From contig JAVBLA010000052.1 in assembly GCA_031553775.1 (NCBI GenBank), positions 1-55,628 on the forward strand: a DNA stretch of 55,628 nt, given 5' to 3'. The notes beneath the pieces are model-generated. The model ran no database searches, was not told the DNA's origin, and worked only from the letters and a program-made list of their open reading frames with translations. Positions 36,188 to 45,545 of the stretch are shown here, one piece after another. This stretch comes from JAISFI01 sp031553775. Its GTDB lineage: Bacteria; Bacteroidota; Bacteroidia; Bacteroidales; Azobacteroidaceae. A program made the translations under genes and the position numbers. Position 1 is the stretch's first letter; each line of letters begins with the position of its first letter.

Positions 36188-37222
36188 ATGGCATTTGTAA
36201 TCCCCAAGGCTTATCAGCCTGTGCTTGTCCCGGAACAGATGGAGCAGGCCATCAAACAAGTAAAATTGACATTTCAGGAAGAATTGTCGCAGGCGCTTAA
36301 CCTGCGGCGGGTGACGGCTCCTTTGTTCGTGCTCTCGGGTACGGGTATCAACGATAATCTCAATGGAGTAGAACGTCCGGTGTCTTTTGAGATCCCTGCT
36401 GTCGGTGGGAAAAGAGCCGAAATAGTACACTCCCTCGCCAAATGGAAAAGAATGAAACTGGGTGCATACGGAATCGCTCCGGGACATGGGATTTATACCG
36501 ATATGAATGCAATCCGGGCGGACGAAGAACTGGATAATATCCATTCGATCTATGTAGACCAGTGGGATTGGGAACGGACCATTACAGCCGGAGACAGAAA
36601 CCTGAAATTTCTCCGGACAATGGTCGGCAAAATTTATCGATGTCTCTTGAATACGGAAAAAGCAGTATGTAAGATATATCCGCAGATCAAACCTGTTTTG
36701 CCGGAACAAATCCATTTTATTCATTCGGAAGATTTATTGTCAGAATGGCCGGATCTTTCCCCCCGGGAAAGGGAGAACAGGGCTGCTAAAAAATACGGTG
36801 CAGTTTTCGTTATCGGCATCGGAGGCGAACTGCCGGATGGAACGATCCATGATGGTCGCTCGCCGGACTACGACGATTGGAGTACCTCTACAGGAGAAGG
36901 CTACAAGGGACTGAACGGCGATATCATCATCTGGAACCCCATCCTCGAATCGGCATTCGAAATATCCTCCATGGGAATTCGTGTAGATAAAACCGCATTG
37001 CGGTCCCAACTGCAAATCCGGAATTGCGAAGACCGCCTGGAACTTATCTTTCACCAAAGCCTGATGGAAGATCGTCTCCCGCTCTCCATAGGCGGTGGCA
37101 TCGGCCAATCCCGCCTATGCATGTTCTTCCTCCGCTGCGCCCATATCGGCGAAGTGCAATCCAGCATTTGGCCGGAGGAAATGATGGAGCAGTGCGCTAT
37201 AAATAACATAATACTCAAATAA
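36188..37222 (+). CDS. asnA: Aspartate-ammonia ligase (asparagine synthetase A)
   Basis: The 344-residue protein is the ammonia-dependent asparagine synthetase, related to class II aminoacyl-tRNA synthetases. Recognisable segments are NLRRVTAPLFVLSGTGINDNL, HSLAKWKRMKLG, YTDMNAIRADEELDNIHS, YVDQWDWERTI and the C-terminal SIGGGIGQSRLCMFFLR. It lies 78 bases after dapL, probably in the same transcript. Its last codon is followed at once by a heptamer-repeat island. Confidence 0.97.
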   Translation: MAFVIPKAYQPVLVPEQMEQAIKQVKLTFQEELSQALNLRRVTAPLFVLSGTGINDNLNGVERPVSFEIPAVGGKRAEIVHSLAKWKRMKLGAYGIAPGHGIYTDMNAIRADEELDNIHSIYVDQWDWERTITAGDRNLKFLRTMVGKIYRCLLNTEKAVCKIYPQIKPVLPEQIHFIHSEDLLSEWPDLSPRERENRAAKKYGAVFVIGIGGELPDGTIHDGRSPDYDDWSTSTGEGYKGLNGDIIIWNPILESAFEISSMGIRVDKTALRSQLQIRNCEDRLELIFHQSLMEDRLPLSIGGGIGQSRLCMFFLRCAHIGEVQSSIWPEEMMEQCAINNIILK

Positions 37223-37303
37223 TTGAAAATTAAAAATTAAAAATTGAAAATTTATTATTTCATTTTGCCCCAATTTTTAATTTTCAATTTTCAATTTTCA
37301 ATT
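37223..37303. repeat. Self-complementary ATTGAAA/ATTAAAA heptamer island between asnA and glnN
   Basis: Left block about 37223-37254 and right block about 37271-37302 are near reverse complements of each other with a loop of about 16 bases. The island starts directly after the asnA stop and ends ten bases before the glnN start. Confidence 0.85.
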
Positions 37304-37312
37304 CTACAAACT

Positions 37313-39502
37313 ATGTCCAACTTAAGATTCAAAGCCGTCTCAGAAGCTTCCCGCCGCAAAGCCGTGGAAGTTCCCGTCCCATCCGGAAAAACATCGGATT
37401 ATTTCGGGAAAAATGTATTCGACAGGAACAATATGCGCAGATACCTTTCCAAAGAAACATTGAAACAGGTATTAGACGCAATCGACCGGGGAGAACCCTT
37501 GGACAGGAAAGTAGCCGAACATGTGGCCGCAGGCATGCGTATGTGGGCCATGGAAATGGGGGCTACGCACTATACGCACTGGTTTCATCCGCTTACGGGC
37601 GGTACGGCCGAAAAACATGATGCTTTCGTGGATTTCGACGGACACGGGGGTATGATAGAAGAATTCTCCGGTAAACTGTTGGCACAGCAGGAACCGGATG
37701 CTTCGAGTTTCCCGAGTGGCGGAATCCGCAATACTTTCGAGGCAAGGGGATATACAGCCTGGGATCCCTCTTCCCCGGCATTTATTATCAATGATACCCT
37801 GTGCATTCCCACGATTTTTATCTCATATACAGGAGAAGCGCTTGACTATAAAACGCCCTTGCTGAAGTCGATCAATGCCGTTGATAAGGCCGCAACAGAC
37901 GTTTGCCGCTATTTTGACAAAAATGTAAAAAAGGTATTTTCTTACCTGGGGTGGGAACAGGAATATTTCCTGGTCGACGAGTCTTTGTACGCGGCACGTC
38001 CCGACCTGATGCTTACCGAACGGACACTGATGGGACACGAAAGTGCCAAAAACCAGCAGCTGGACGACCATTATTTCGGCTCGATCCCGACCCGCGTGGC
38101 AGCTTTTATGCGGGAACTGGAATACGAATGTTACCGGCTGAGTATCCCGGTAAAGACTCGTCACAATGAAGTGGCTCCGAATCAGTTCGAAGTGGCTCCC
38201 ATCTATGAAGAATGTAACCTGGCGGTCGACCATAACCTCCTGCTGATGTCGGTGATGAAAACCGTTGCCCGCAGACATGATTTCCGGGTATTGTTGCATG
38301 AAAAACCTTTCAAGGGAATCAACGGATCGGGAAAACATAACAATTGGTCGCTGGGTACGGATACAGGTGTCAACCTGCTGGGTCCGGGGAAAAATGCCAC
38401 GGAAAACCTGCAGTTCATCACCTTTGTGTCGAATGTCCTGATGGCGGTTTATAAGCACAATGCTTTGCTGAAAGCCAGTATTTCTTCAGCTACCAATGCG
38501 CATCGCCTGGGTGCTAATGAAGCGCCTCCCGCCATTATTTCGGTGTTTATGGGAAGCCAGATCAGCCGTTTACTCGACAATCTGACAGATAGCGATGGTG
38601 TGAAGGATATCGAATTAAGGGAAAAAACAGGTACTCGCCTGTCCCTGAACCATATACCGGAGATCTTGCTGGATAACACCGACCGCAACCGGACTTCTCC
38701 TTTTGCTTTCACCGGAAACCGCTTCGAATTCAGGGCGGTAGGATCTTCTGCTAATTGCGCGGCTGCCATGATGGCCCTCAATACCGCTGTAGCCGGACAA
38801 TTGCAGGAGTTCAAAACTGAAACGGATGTTCTGATCGCCGGAGGATTGAAAAAAGACGAAGCTATCCTGACTGTCGTGCGTAAATATATCCGGGATTCCC
38901 GGAATATCCGTTTCGACGGAAACGGTTACAGCGACGAGTGGAAAGAAGAAGCGGCCCGGAGGGGATTGGATTGCGAAACCCGTGTACCGGTGATCATCGA
39001 TGCCTATCTTGCTTCGCAATCGATTGCCCTCTTCACAGGCCTGCGTGTGTTGGACGAAAAGGAACTACACGCCCGCAATGAAGTGAAGTGGGAACAATAC
39101 ACGAAGAAAATACAGATAGAGGCGAGGGTACTCGGCGATCTGGCCATCAACCACATCATCCCGGTAGCTACACGATACCAGGGTCTCTTGCTCGATAATG
39201 TATCGAAGATCTACAACCTGTTCGAAAAGGATAAAGCCGATAAACTGGCCTCCCAGGATATCGCTATCATAGAAGATATCGCCAATCACCTGAACTTCAT
39301 CAAACAAAAAACAGATGAAATGGTGGAAGCCAGAAAATACGCCAATAAAATAGAAAACGAACGGGAAAAAGCAATGGCCTACTGCGAGAAAATAGCTCCC
39401 TATTTCGACGAAATCCGCTACCATATCGATAAACTTGAATTGACGGTGGACGATGAGATGTGGACTTTACCGAAATATCGCGAGCTTTTGTTTATACGAT
39501 AA
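37313..39502 (+). CDS. glnN: Glutamine synthetase type III
   Basis: From the ATG at 37313 the protein has 729 residues, the usual type III length. An upstream in-frame start would translate the heptamer repeat and was rejected. LRFKAVSEASRRK and FGKNVFDRNNMRRYL mark the type III N-terminal domain; GATHYTHWFHPLTG, DGHGGMIEEFSGKLL, PVKTRHNEVAPNQFEVAP, HEKPFKGINGSGKHNNWSLG and DRNRTSPFAFTGNRFEFR are catalytic-core motifs binding glutamate, ammonia and ATP. It makes glutamine from glutamate and ammonia. It is followed after 10 bases by gltB, giving a GS-GOGAT unit. Confidence 0.97.
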   Translation: MSNLRFKAVSEASRRKAVEVPVPSGKTSDYFGKNVFDRNNMRRYLSKETLKQVLDAIDRGEPLDRKVAEHVAAGMRMWAMEMGATHYTHWFHPLTGGTAEKHDAFVDFDGHGGMIEEFSGKLLAQQEPDASSFPSGGIRNTFEARGYTAWDPSSPAFIINDTLCIPTIFISYTGEALDYKTPLLKSINAVDKAATDVCRYFDKNVKKVFSYLGWEQEYFLVDESLYAARPDLMLTERTLMGHESAKNQQLDDHYFGSIPTRVAAFMRELEYECYRLSIPVKTRHNEVAPNQFEVAPIYEECNLAVDHNLLLMSVMKTVARRHDFRVLLHEKPFKGINGSGKHNNWSLGTDTGVNLLGPGKNATENLQFITFVSNVLMAVYKHNALLKASISSATNAHRLGANEAPPAIISVFMGSQISRLLDNLTDSDGVKDIELREKTGTRLSLNHIPEILLDNTDRNRTSPFAFTGNRFEFRAVGSSANCAAAMMALNTAVAGQLQEFKTETDVLIAGGLKKDEAILTVVRKYIRDSRNIRFDGNGYSDEWKEEAARRGLDCETRVPVIIDAYLASQSIALFTGLRVLDEKELHARNEVKWEQYTKKIQIEARVLGDLAINHIIPVATRYQGLLLDNVSKIYNLFEKDKADKLASQDIAIIEDIANHLNFIKQKTDEMVEARKYANKIENEREKAMAYCEKIAPYFDEIRYHIDKLELTVDDEMWTLPKYRELLFIR

Positions 39503-39512
39503 ATAAAAGAAA

Positions 39513-42500
39513 ATGTTCCAAAATAGCTTATATCAATCCGATTACGAACACGATAGCTGTGGAGTCGGCCTACTCGTTGATATCCACGGAAACAAGTCTC
39601 GGGAAATAGTGGAGAAAGGCCTGCAAGTATTGGAAAATATGCTCCACCGGGGAGCGGAAAGCGCCGATAATAAAACTGGCGACGGCGCGGGAATCATGTT
39701 GCAGATCCCGCACGAATTTATCCTGTTACAGGGAATCCCTGTGCCTGAAACCGGGAAATATGGTACTGGCCTGGTCTTTTTGCCGGCGGAAAATATGTTG
39801 GCAGAACGTTGTATGGCAGAACTGGAACAAATGATCGAACAGGAAGGACTGAAGCTCCTGGCTACCCGGGAAGTCCCGGTTAACAGTTCTATCCTGGGCG
39901 AAATTTCCCGGTCGAACGAACCGCAGATCCGGCAGGTCTTTGTTGTAGGAGAAGACCGGCAGGATATTCTGGAACAAAAACTATATGTTGTCCGGAAAAA
40001 GATTGAAAAGAAGATTGCCCATTCGGATATTCCGGATAAACAGCACTTTTATGTACTTAGCCTTTCTTCCCGGAGGATTGTGTACAAAGGGATGCTGACT
40101 TCCACCCAGCTGCGGGATTATTTTCCGGACCTGTCCGATCCTTATTTCACCAGTGGCCTGGCTTTGGTTCACTCCCGTTTCAGCACCAACACTTTTCCAT
40201 CCTGGAAACTGGCGCAACCGTTCCGCCTGCTGGGACACAACGGAGAGATCAATACCATCCGGGGAAACCGTTACTGGATGGAAGCGAGAGAAAGCATCCT
40301 GCATACGCCGGATCTCGGAAATCCGGAAGACCTTTTTCCGGTTATTCAGCCGGATATGAGCGATAGTGCATCTCTGGATAATGTTCTCGAATTTCTGATC
40401 ATGTCGGGATTATCGCTTCCACATGCCCTGTCTATGCTGGTGCCGGAAAGCTGGAATCGTAAAAATCCCATATCCCCTCAACTCAAAGCCTTTTACGAAT
40501 ATCATAGTATCCTGATGGAACCCTGGGACGGGCCTGCCACATTGCTCTTCTCCGATGGCCGTTACGCCGGAGGAATGCTGGACCGGAACGGTTTGCGCCC
40601 GGCCCGCTATCTGATTACGAAAAAAGATCTGATGGTGATCGCTTCCGAGGCCGGCGTATTGCCCTTCGATGCTTCCGAAATCCGCGAAAAAGGCCGCCTG
40701 CAACCGGGAAAAATTCTGATGGTGGATACCAGGGAAGGTAAAGTGTTTTACGATCCGGAACTGAAAGAGATCCTCGCAGGTGCTTGCCCATACGAAGAAT
40801 GGCTGGATAAAAACAGGATTCTCCTGTCCGATATTTCTTCGGGAAGGAAAGCGGAATATAGGGTGAACGATCTGGACAGGCAACTAACTGCTTTCGGTTA
40901 TACGAAAGAAGAAACTGAAAGGATCTTGTTGCCTATGGCCCTGGAATCCAAAGAACCGGTAGGCTCCATGGGAAATGACACTCCCCTGGCGGTATTGTCG
41001 GAAAAGCCACAACTCCTGTTCAGTTATTTCCGGCAACTCTTTGCACAGGTCACTAATCCCCCGGTCGACCCGATCCGGGAAGAACTGGTGATGTCACTAT
41101 CCCTGTATATCGGTTCTCAGAGTGACAATCTGTTGAAGCCTTCGCCGGACCTCTGCAAAATGGTCAAATTACAAAGCCCCGTCATCGACAATAAAGCGCT
41201 CGATATCCTGAAACACCTTTCTTATAAAGGTTTCAGATCGGAGATCATACCGATGTTGTTCGATATCAAAAGGCCGGAAGAAGAAATGGAAAACAGAAAT
41301 GATCCGGAAGAATATGCTGAAATCAACCGGATTTCCATCGAAAATGCCTTGGAAAGAATTTGCTGTCAGGCAGAAAAAGCAGTCGACGAAGGCTATCATT
41401 ATATTATCCTGAGCGACCGGGAAGTGAACGGACGGCAGGCGCCCATACCTTCTCTACTGGCAGTTTCCGCCGTTCATCATTACCTGATCGAAAAACGCAA
41501 GCGGATGCAGATCGCTATCGTTGTCGAAACAGCCGAAGCCCGGGAAGTGATGCATTTTGCCTTGTTGTTCGGATTCGGGGCCACTGCGGTCAATCCCTAT
41601 ATGGCCCTGGCCTTACTTTACGACAAAGTTCAATCGCACGAAATACAACTCGATTTTCATACCGCCGAAAAAAATTACATCAAGGCAGTCAATAAAGGCC
41701 TCCTGAAGATTCTTTCCAAAATGGGAATCTCTACCTTGAGAAGCTACCGGGGTGCCCGGATCTTTGAAGCAGTAGGCATCGGCAGAAAACTATTGGATAA
41801 ATATGTCCGGGGAATGACATCCCGTATCGGAGGAATTGAAATGGTCGACCTGGTTCGGGATATTCTGGCTTTTCACTCCGGTGCTTTCCCCGGTGAATAT
41901 AAAAATATTTCCATTTTGGATAAGAAAAACAACAGGAATGTCCCTGGTGTTTATTCCTGGCGGGAAGAAGGGGAATATCATGCCTGGAATCCGGAAACAA
42001 TAACCGGATTACGCCTGGCGGTCCGTTTGGGAGATTTCGGTTTGTTTAAAGAATTTACCCACTTGGTCGACCGGAAAGTCCAACCGGCCTTCCTCCGGGA
42101 TTTTCTGCAATACAGGGAAAATCCGGTCGATCTGTCGGAAGTGGAACCGGTAACGGAAATTACCAAACGCTTCGTCACCGGAGCCATGTCGTTCGGCTCG
42201 ATTAGTAAAGAAGCGCACGAAGCGATTGCCATCGCCCTCAATATCCTCAACGGGAAAAGCAATACCGGGGAAGGAGGAGAGAACCCGTCCCGTTTCCGTC
42301 CCGGAAGTGACGGTCTCAACCGGCGGAGCGCCATCAAGCAGATTGCTTCGGGCAGGTTCGGGGTTACAGCCGAATACCTGGTCAATGCCGACGAGCTCCA
42401 GATCAAGATCGCCCAGGGAGCTAAACCCGGGGAAGGAGGACAACTTCCAGGTTTCAAAGTCGATGAAGTCATTGCAAAGACAAGACACTCTATCCCGGGA

Positions 42501-44072
42501 ATCACCCTGATTTCACCCCCTCCGCATCACGATATTTATTCTATTGAAGACCTGGCCCAACTGATTTACGACCTGAAAAATGTCAATCCCCAGGCACGCG
42601 TCAGTGTCAAGCTGGTAGCCGAAAGCGGGGTAGGGACAATTGCTGCCGGTGTAGCTAAAGCCAAAGCCGATGCCATCGTGATCAGCGGATCGGAAGGAGG
42701 AACGGGTGCCAGTCCCCTGAGTTCGGTCAGGCATGCAGGCATTCCCTGGGAACTCGGCCTGGCCGAAACCCAGCAAACCCTCGTGCTGAATAACCTCAGG
42801 GGAATGGTCCACCTGCAAACCGACGGACAACTGAAAACCGGAAAAGATATCATTGTCGCCGCTCTTTTAGGTGCTGAAGAATTCGGGTTTGCCACCAGTG
42901 CACTTATCGTCCTGGGTTGCGTGATGATGCGAAAGTGCCATCTCAATACCTGTCCGGTGGGGATCGCTACGCAGGACGAAAAGTTAAGGTCCCGCTTCTC
43001 CGGACGGCATGGCGATCTGGTCAACTTCATGACCTTTCTCGCCGAAGAAGTCCGCGAACACCTCGCCCGGATGGGTTTCCGCCGCTTAGACGAAATTATT
43101 GGCCGGACAGACCTCCTGGAGGTGATTATGAAAGAAGATTTCCATCCCAAAAAACAAAAACTGGATTTCTCACGGATCCTCTATAAAGCAGACAACGAAA
43201 ACGATATCCGGTGTACAAAAACGCAGGACCATAAAATCAGCCGGGTCCCCGACCGGGAATTGATCCGTAAAGCAACCGCTTCGATCGAACATTGGACGCC
43301 GGTGCAGTTCTCCTCCGGGATTGCCAATACCGACCGCTCTGTCGGAGCCATGCTCTCGGGTGAGATTGCCCGGCGCTACGGAAACAACGGATTACCGGCC
43401 GATACCATTTCGGTAACATTCAGGGGTTCAGCCGGACAAAGCTTCGGTGCTTTCCTGGCAACCGGTATCACTTTCCGTCTCGAAGGAGAAGCGAACGATT
43501 ACCTCGGCAAAGGCATGTCCGGAGGAAAGATCATCCTGGTGCCAACCTCCGGAAGCACTTTCAGCCCGGAAGAAAACATCATTGCCGGAAATACCCTGCT
43601 ATACGGAGCTACAGCCGGAGAAGTCTATATCAACGGCCGGGCCGGCGAACGTTTCTGCGTCCGGAACAGTGGCGCCACTGCTGTTGTGGAAGGTGCCGGC
43701 GACCATTGCTGCGAGTACATGACCGGAGGACGAACCGTAGTCCTCGGTCCCGTGGGCCGTAACTTTGCCGCCGGTATGAGCGGAGGCCTGGCATATGTAC
43801 TCGACATGACCGGTAACTTCGACTATTTCTGCAACATGGAAATGGTAGAACTCTCTTTGGTAGAAGACCGGCAGGACAGCCTGGAACTGCACCGCCTGGT
43901 AGAGCAACACGCGCACCGGACACAAAGTCCCTTGGCCACCCGCATCCTTTCCGATTGGGAATATTTTCTTAAATACTTTGTCAAGATAATGCCCGTAGAA
44001 TACAAGAAAGTGCTACAGGCGGAAAAAATGAAGGCAATCGAACAGAAAATTGCACAAGTAGAATACGAATAA
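39513..44072 (+). CDS. gltB: Glutamate synthase large subunit
   Basis: The 1519-residue protein has the GltB layout. A propeptide of 15 residues precedes the catalytic C16 (DSCGVGLLVD) of the class II glutaminase domain (to about 420). A linker domain follows, then the FMN-binding synthase barrel (from about 780, TGAMSFGSISKEAHEAIA; GEGGQLPGFKV). The [3Fe-4S] cysteines are in CVMMRKCHLNTCPVG (C-x5-C-x4-C). The C-terminal glycine-rich beta-helix (GKGMSGGKIILVP, GAGDHCCEYMTGGRTVVLG) closes it. It turns glutamine and 2-oxoglutarate into two glutamates, with electrons from GltD. It starts 10 bases after glnN. Confidence 0.98.
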   Translation: MFQNSLYQSDYEHDSCGVGLLVDIHGNKSREIVEKGLQVLENMLHRGAESADNKTGDGAGIMLQIPHEFILLQGIPVPETGKYGTGLVFLPAENMLAERCMAELEQMIEQEGLKLLATREVPVNSSILGEISRSNEPQIRQVFVVGEDRQDILEQKLYVVRKKIEKKIAHSDIPDKQHFYVLSLSSRRIVYKGMLTSTQLRDYFPDLSDPYFTSGLALVHSRFSTNTFPSWKLAQPFRLLGHNGEINTIRGNRYWMEARESILHTPDLGNPEDLFPVIQPDMSDSASLDNVLEFLIMSGLSLPHALSMLVPESWNRKNPISPQLKAFYEYHSILMEPWDGPATLLFSDGRYAGGMLDRNGLRPARYLITKKDLMVIASEAGVLPFDASEIREKGRLQPGKILMVDTREGKVFYDPELKEILAGACPYEEWLDKNRILLSDISSGRKAEYRVNDLDRQLTAFGYTKEETERILLPMALESKEPVGSMGNDTPLAVLSEKPQLLFSYFRQLFAQVTNPPVDPIREELVMSLSLYIGSQSDNLLKPSPDLCKMVKLQSPVIDNKALDILKHLSYKGFRSEIIPMLFDIKRPEEEMENRNDPEEYAEINRISIENALERICCQAEKAVDEGYHYIILSDREVNGRQAPIPSLLAVSAVHHYLIEKRKRMQIAIVVETAEAREVMHFALLFGFGATAVNPYMALALLYDKVQSHEIQLDFHTAEKNYIKAVNKGLLKILSKMGISTLRSYRGARIFEAVGIGRKLLDKYVRGMTSRIGGIEMVDLVRDILAFHSGAFPGEYKNISILDKKNNRNVPGVYSWREEGEYHAWNPETITGLRLAVRLGDFGLFKEFTHLVDRKVQPAFLRDFLQYRENPVDLSEVEPVTEITKRFVTGAMSFGSISKEAHEAIAIALNILNGKSNTGEGGENPSRFRPGSDGLNRRSAIKQIASGRFGVTAEYLVNADELQIKIAQGAKPGEGGQLPGFKVDEVIAKTRHSIPGITLISPPPHHDIYSIEDLAQLIYDLKNVNPQARVSVKLVAESGVGTIAAGVAKAKADAIVISGSEGGTGASPLSSVRHAGIPWELGLAETQQTLVLNNLRGMVHLQTDGQLKTGKDIIVAALLGAEEFGFATSALIVLGCVMMRKCHLNTCPVGIATQDEKLRSRFSGRHGDLVNFMTFLAEEVREHLARMGFRRLDEIIGRTDLLEVIMKEDFHPKKQKLDFSRILYKADNENDIRCTKTQDHKISRVPDRELIRKATASIEHWTPVQFSSGIANTDRSVGAMLSGEIARRYGNNGLPADTISVTFRGSAGQSFGAFLATGITFRLEGEANDYLGKGMSGGKIILVPTSGSTFSPEENIIAGNTLLYGATAGEVYINGRAGERFCVRNSGATAVVEGAGDHCCEYMTGGRTVVLGPVGRNFAAGMSGGLAYVLDMTGNFDYFCNMEMVELSLVEDRQDSLELHRLVEQHAHRTQSPLATRILSDWEYFLKYFVKIMPVEYKKVLQAEKMKAIEQKIAQVEYE

Positions 44073-44100
44073 AGTTAATTCTTAACTCTTAACTAAAAAA
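44073..44100. repeat. Heptamer repeat between gltB and gltD
   Basis: A single-direction block of TTAATTC/TTAACTC heptamers begins four bases after the gltB stop and fills the 31-base gap. Confidence 0.75.
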
Positions 44101-44103
44101 AAG

Positions 44104-45522
44104 ATGTTCAGCACATTTTTGAAAATCCCCAGAAAAGAAGCCGGTTACCGCCCCGTCCACGACCGGGTGTCCGACTTCAGTGAAGTAGAGCAGACCCTCA
44201 ACAGTGAAGACCGGATGACGCAGGCATCGCGTTGCATGGACTGCGGTGTTCCGTTTTGCCATTGGGCCTGTCCTATAGACAATCGCATGCCCGAATGGCA
44301 GGAGGCCCTGTCGAAAGGAAAATGGCAGCAGGCGTATGAAATCCTGGTGTCAACGAATAATTTTCCGGAATTTACGGGCAGGGTGTGTCCTGCTATCTGT
44401 GAAAAAAGTTGTGTCCTTATGCTGGATAAACAGCCAGTTACCATCCGGGAAAACGAAGCGGCGGTGGTCGAACATGCTTTTCAGGAAGGATTTGTGAAAC
44501 CCCGGCTGCCGGCATTTCGTACCGGGAAGAAAATCGCTGTAATCGGTTCGGGCCCTGCTGGTTTGGCGGCAGCCGACCTTTTGAACCAAAATGGGCATAC
44601 AGTCGTTGTATTTGAAAAAGATGAGGCGCCCGGAGGACTGCTCCGTTTCGGTATCCCCGACTTCAAATTGAACAAAGAAGTGATAGAACGCCGTTTGCAG
44701 ATCCTCAGGGAAGAAGGAATCCTTTTTCAATGCAGCATGCTTGTTGGAGAAGATATCAAACACAAAGATTTGCTGGAATCGTTCGACGCGGTTTGCCTGG
44801 CCGTCGGCGCGGGACAACCCCGCGATCTGCCAGTGGATGGTCGTGGAATGCCCGGCATTCATTTCGCCCTCGATTACCTCCGGCAACAAAACCGGCTGGT
44901 ATCGGGAGAAGAAATCCCTTTGGGACAACGTATTTCCGCCAGGGGAAAACGAGTGCTGGTGATTGGGGGAGGAGATACCGGCTCGGATTGTGTGGGAACC
45001 GCCGTCCGGCAAAAAGCCAAAGAAATCCTCCAGATAGAAATCTTACCCCAGCCTCCGGCAAGAGAAAATCAGGCAACACCCTGGCCGCAATGGCCGGATG
45101 TGCTGCGGACTTCAAGCTCTCACCTGGAAGGATGTACCCGTCGCTGGAACCTGTCTACCAAACGCTTTATTGCCGAAAACGGCCGCTTGTCGGCCGTGGA
45201 AGTAGCCGAAGTAGAGTGGTTTCAGACTCCCGGTGGCAAAAAAGAAATGAAAGAAACCGGCAAAACAGAGATCATCCCGGCCGACCTGGTCCTGCTCTCG
45301 ATGGGCTTTGTACATCCCGTGCACGAGGGCTTGCTGGACGACCTGAAGGTACAGTACAACGCACGCGGCAACGTAGCCGAAATCTCTCCCGGCCGTTCAT
45401 CCGTTTCACGCGTATTCATCGCAGGCGACATGGTTACCGGCCCTGGACTGGTGGTACGGGCGATGGATTCGGGAAGGAAGGCGGCCGCTCAAATATCACA
45501 ATACCTAACTTTTAATTTTTAG
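44104..45522 (+). CDS. gltD: Glutamate synthase small subunit
   Basis: The 472-residue protein feeds NAD(P)H electrons to GltB. N-terminal CMDCGVPFCHWACP and CPAICEKSC hold the Fe-S cysteines; GSGPAGLAAADLL (near 150) binds FAD; VLVIGGGDTGSDCVG (near 285) binds NAD(P)H; VFIAGDMVTGPGLVVRAMDSG is the C-terminal FAD site. It is similar in fold to NfnB, but its place directly after gltB makes its role clear. The end of the gene (YLTFNF, TAG) lies in a TTTTTAG-type heptamer repeat. Confidence 0.97.
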   Translation: MFSTFLKIPRKEAGYRPVHDRVSDFSEVEQTLNSEDRMTQASRCMDCGVPFCHWACPIDNRMPEWQEALSKGKWQQAYEILVSTNNFPEFTGRVCPAICEKSCVLMLDKQPVTIRENEAAVVEHAFQEGFVKPRLPAFRTGKKIAVIGSGPAGLAAADLLNQNGHTVVVFEKDEAPGGLLRFGIPDFKLNKEVIERRLQILREEGILFQCSMLVGEDIKHKDLLESFDAVCLAVGAGQPRDLPVDGRGMPGIHFALDYLRQQNRLVSGEEIPLGQRISARGKRVLVIGGGDTGSDCVGTAVRQKAKEILQIEILPQPPARENQATPWPQWPDVLRTSSSHLEGCTRRWNLSTKRFIAENGRLSAVEVAEVEWFQTPGGKKEMKETGKTEIIPADLVLLSMGFVHPVHEGLLDDLKVQYNARGNVAEISPGRSSVSRVFIAGDMVTGPGLVVRAMDSGRKAAAQISQYLTFNF

Positions 45523-45540
45523 CTTTTAGTTTTTAGTTAA
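45508..45540. repeat. TTTTTAG-type heptamer repeat at the gltD stop
   Basis: Units such as CTTTTAG and TTTTTAG cover the last codons and the TAG stop of gltD and the gap before the next gene. Confidence 0.7.
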
Positions 45541-45545
45541 AAAAG

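Noticed and set aside
36116..36724. Minus-strand frame opposite asnA
   Set aside because: It is antisense to conserved asnA and carries no recognisable motif.
44730..45515. Plus-strand frame overlapping gltD in another phase
   Set aside because: It is very Arg- and Gly-rich, as expected from out-of-frame reading of a codon-biased gene.
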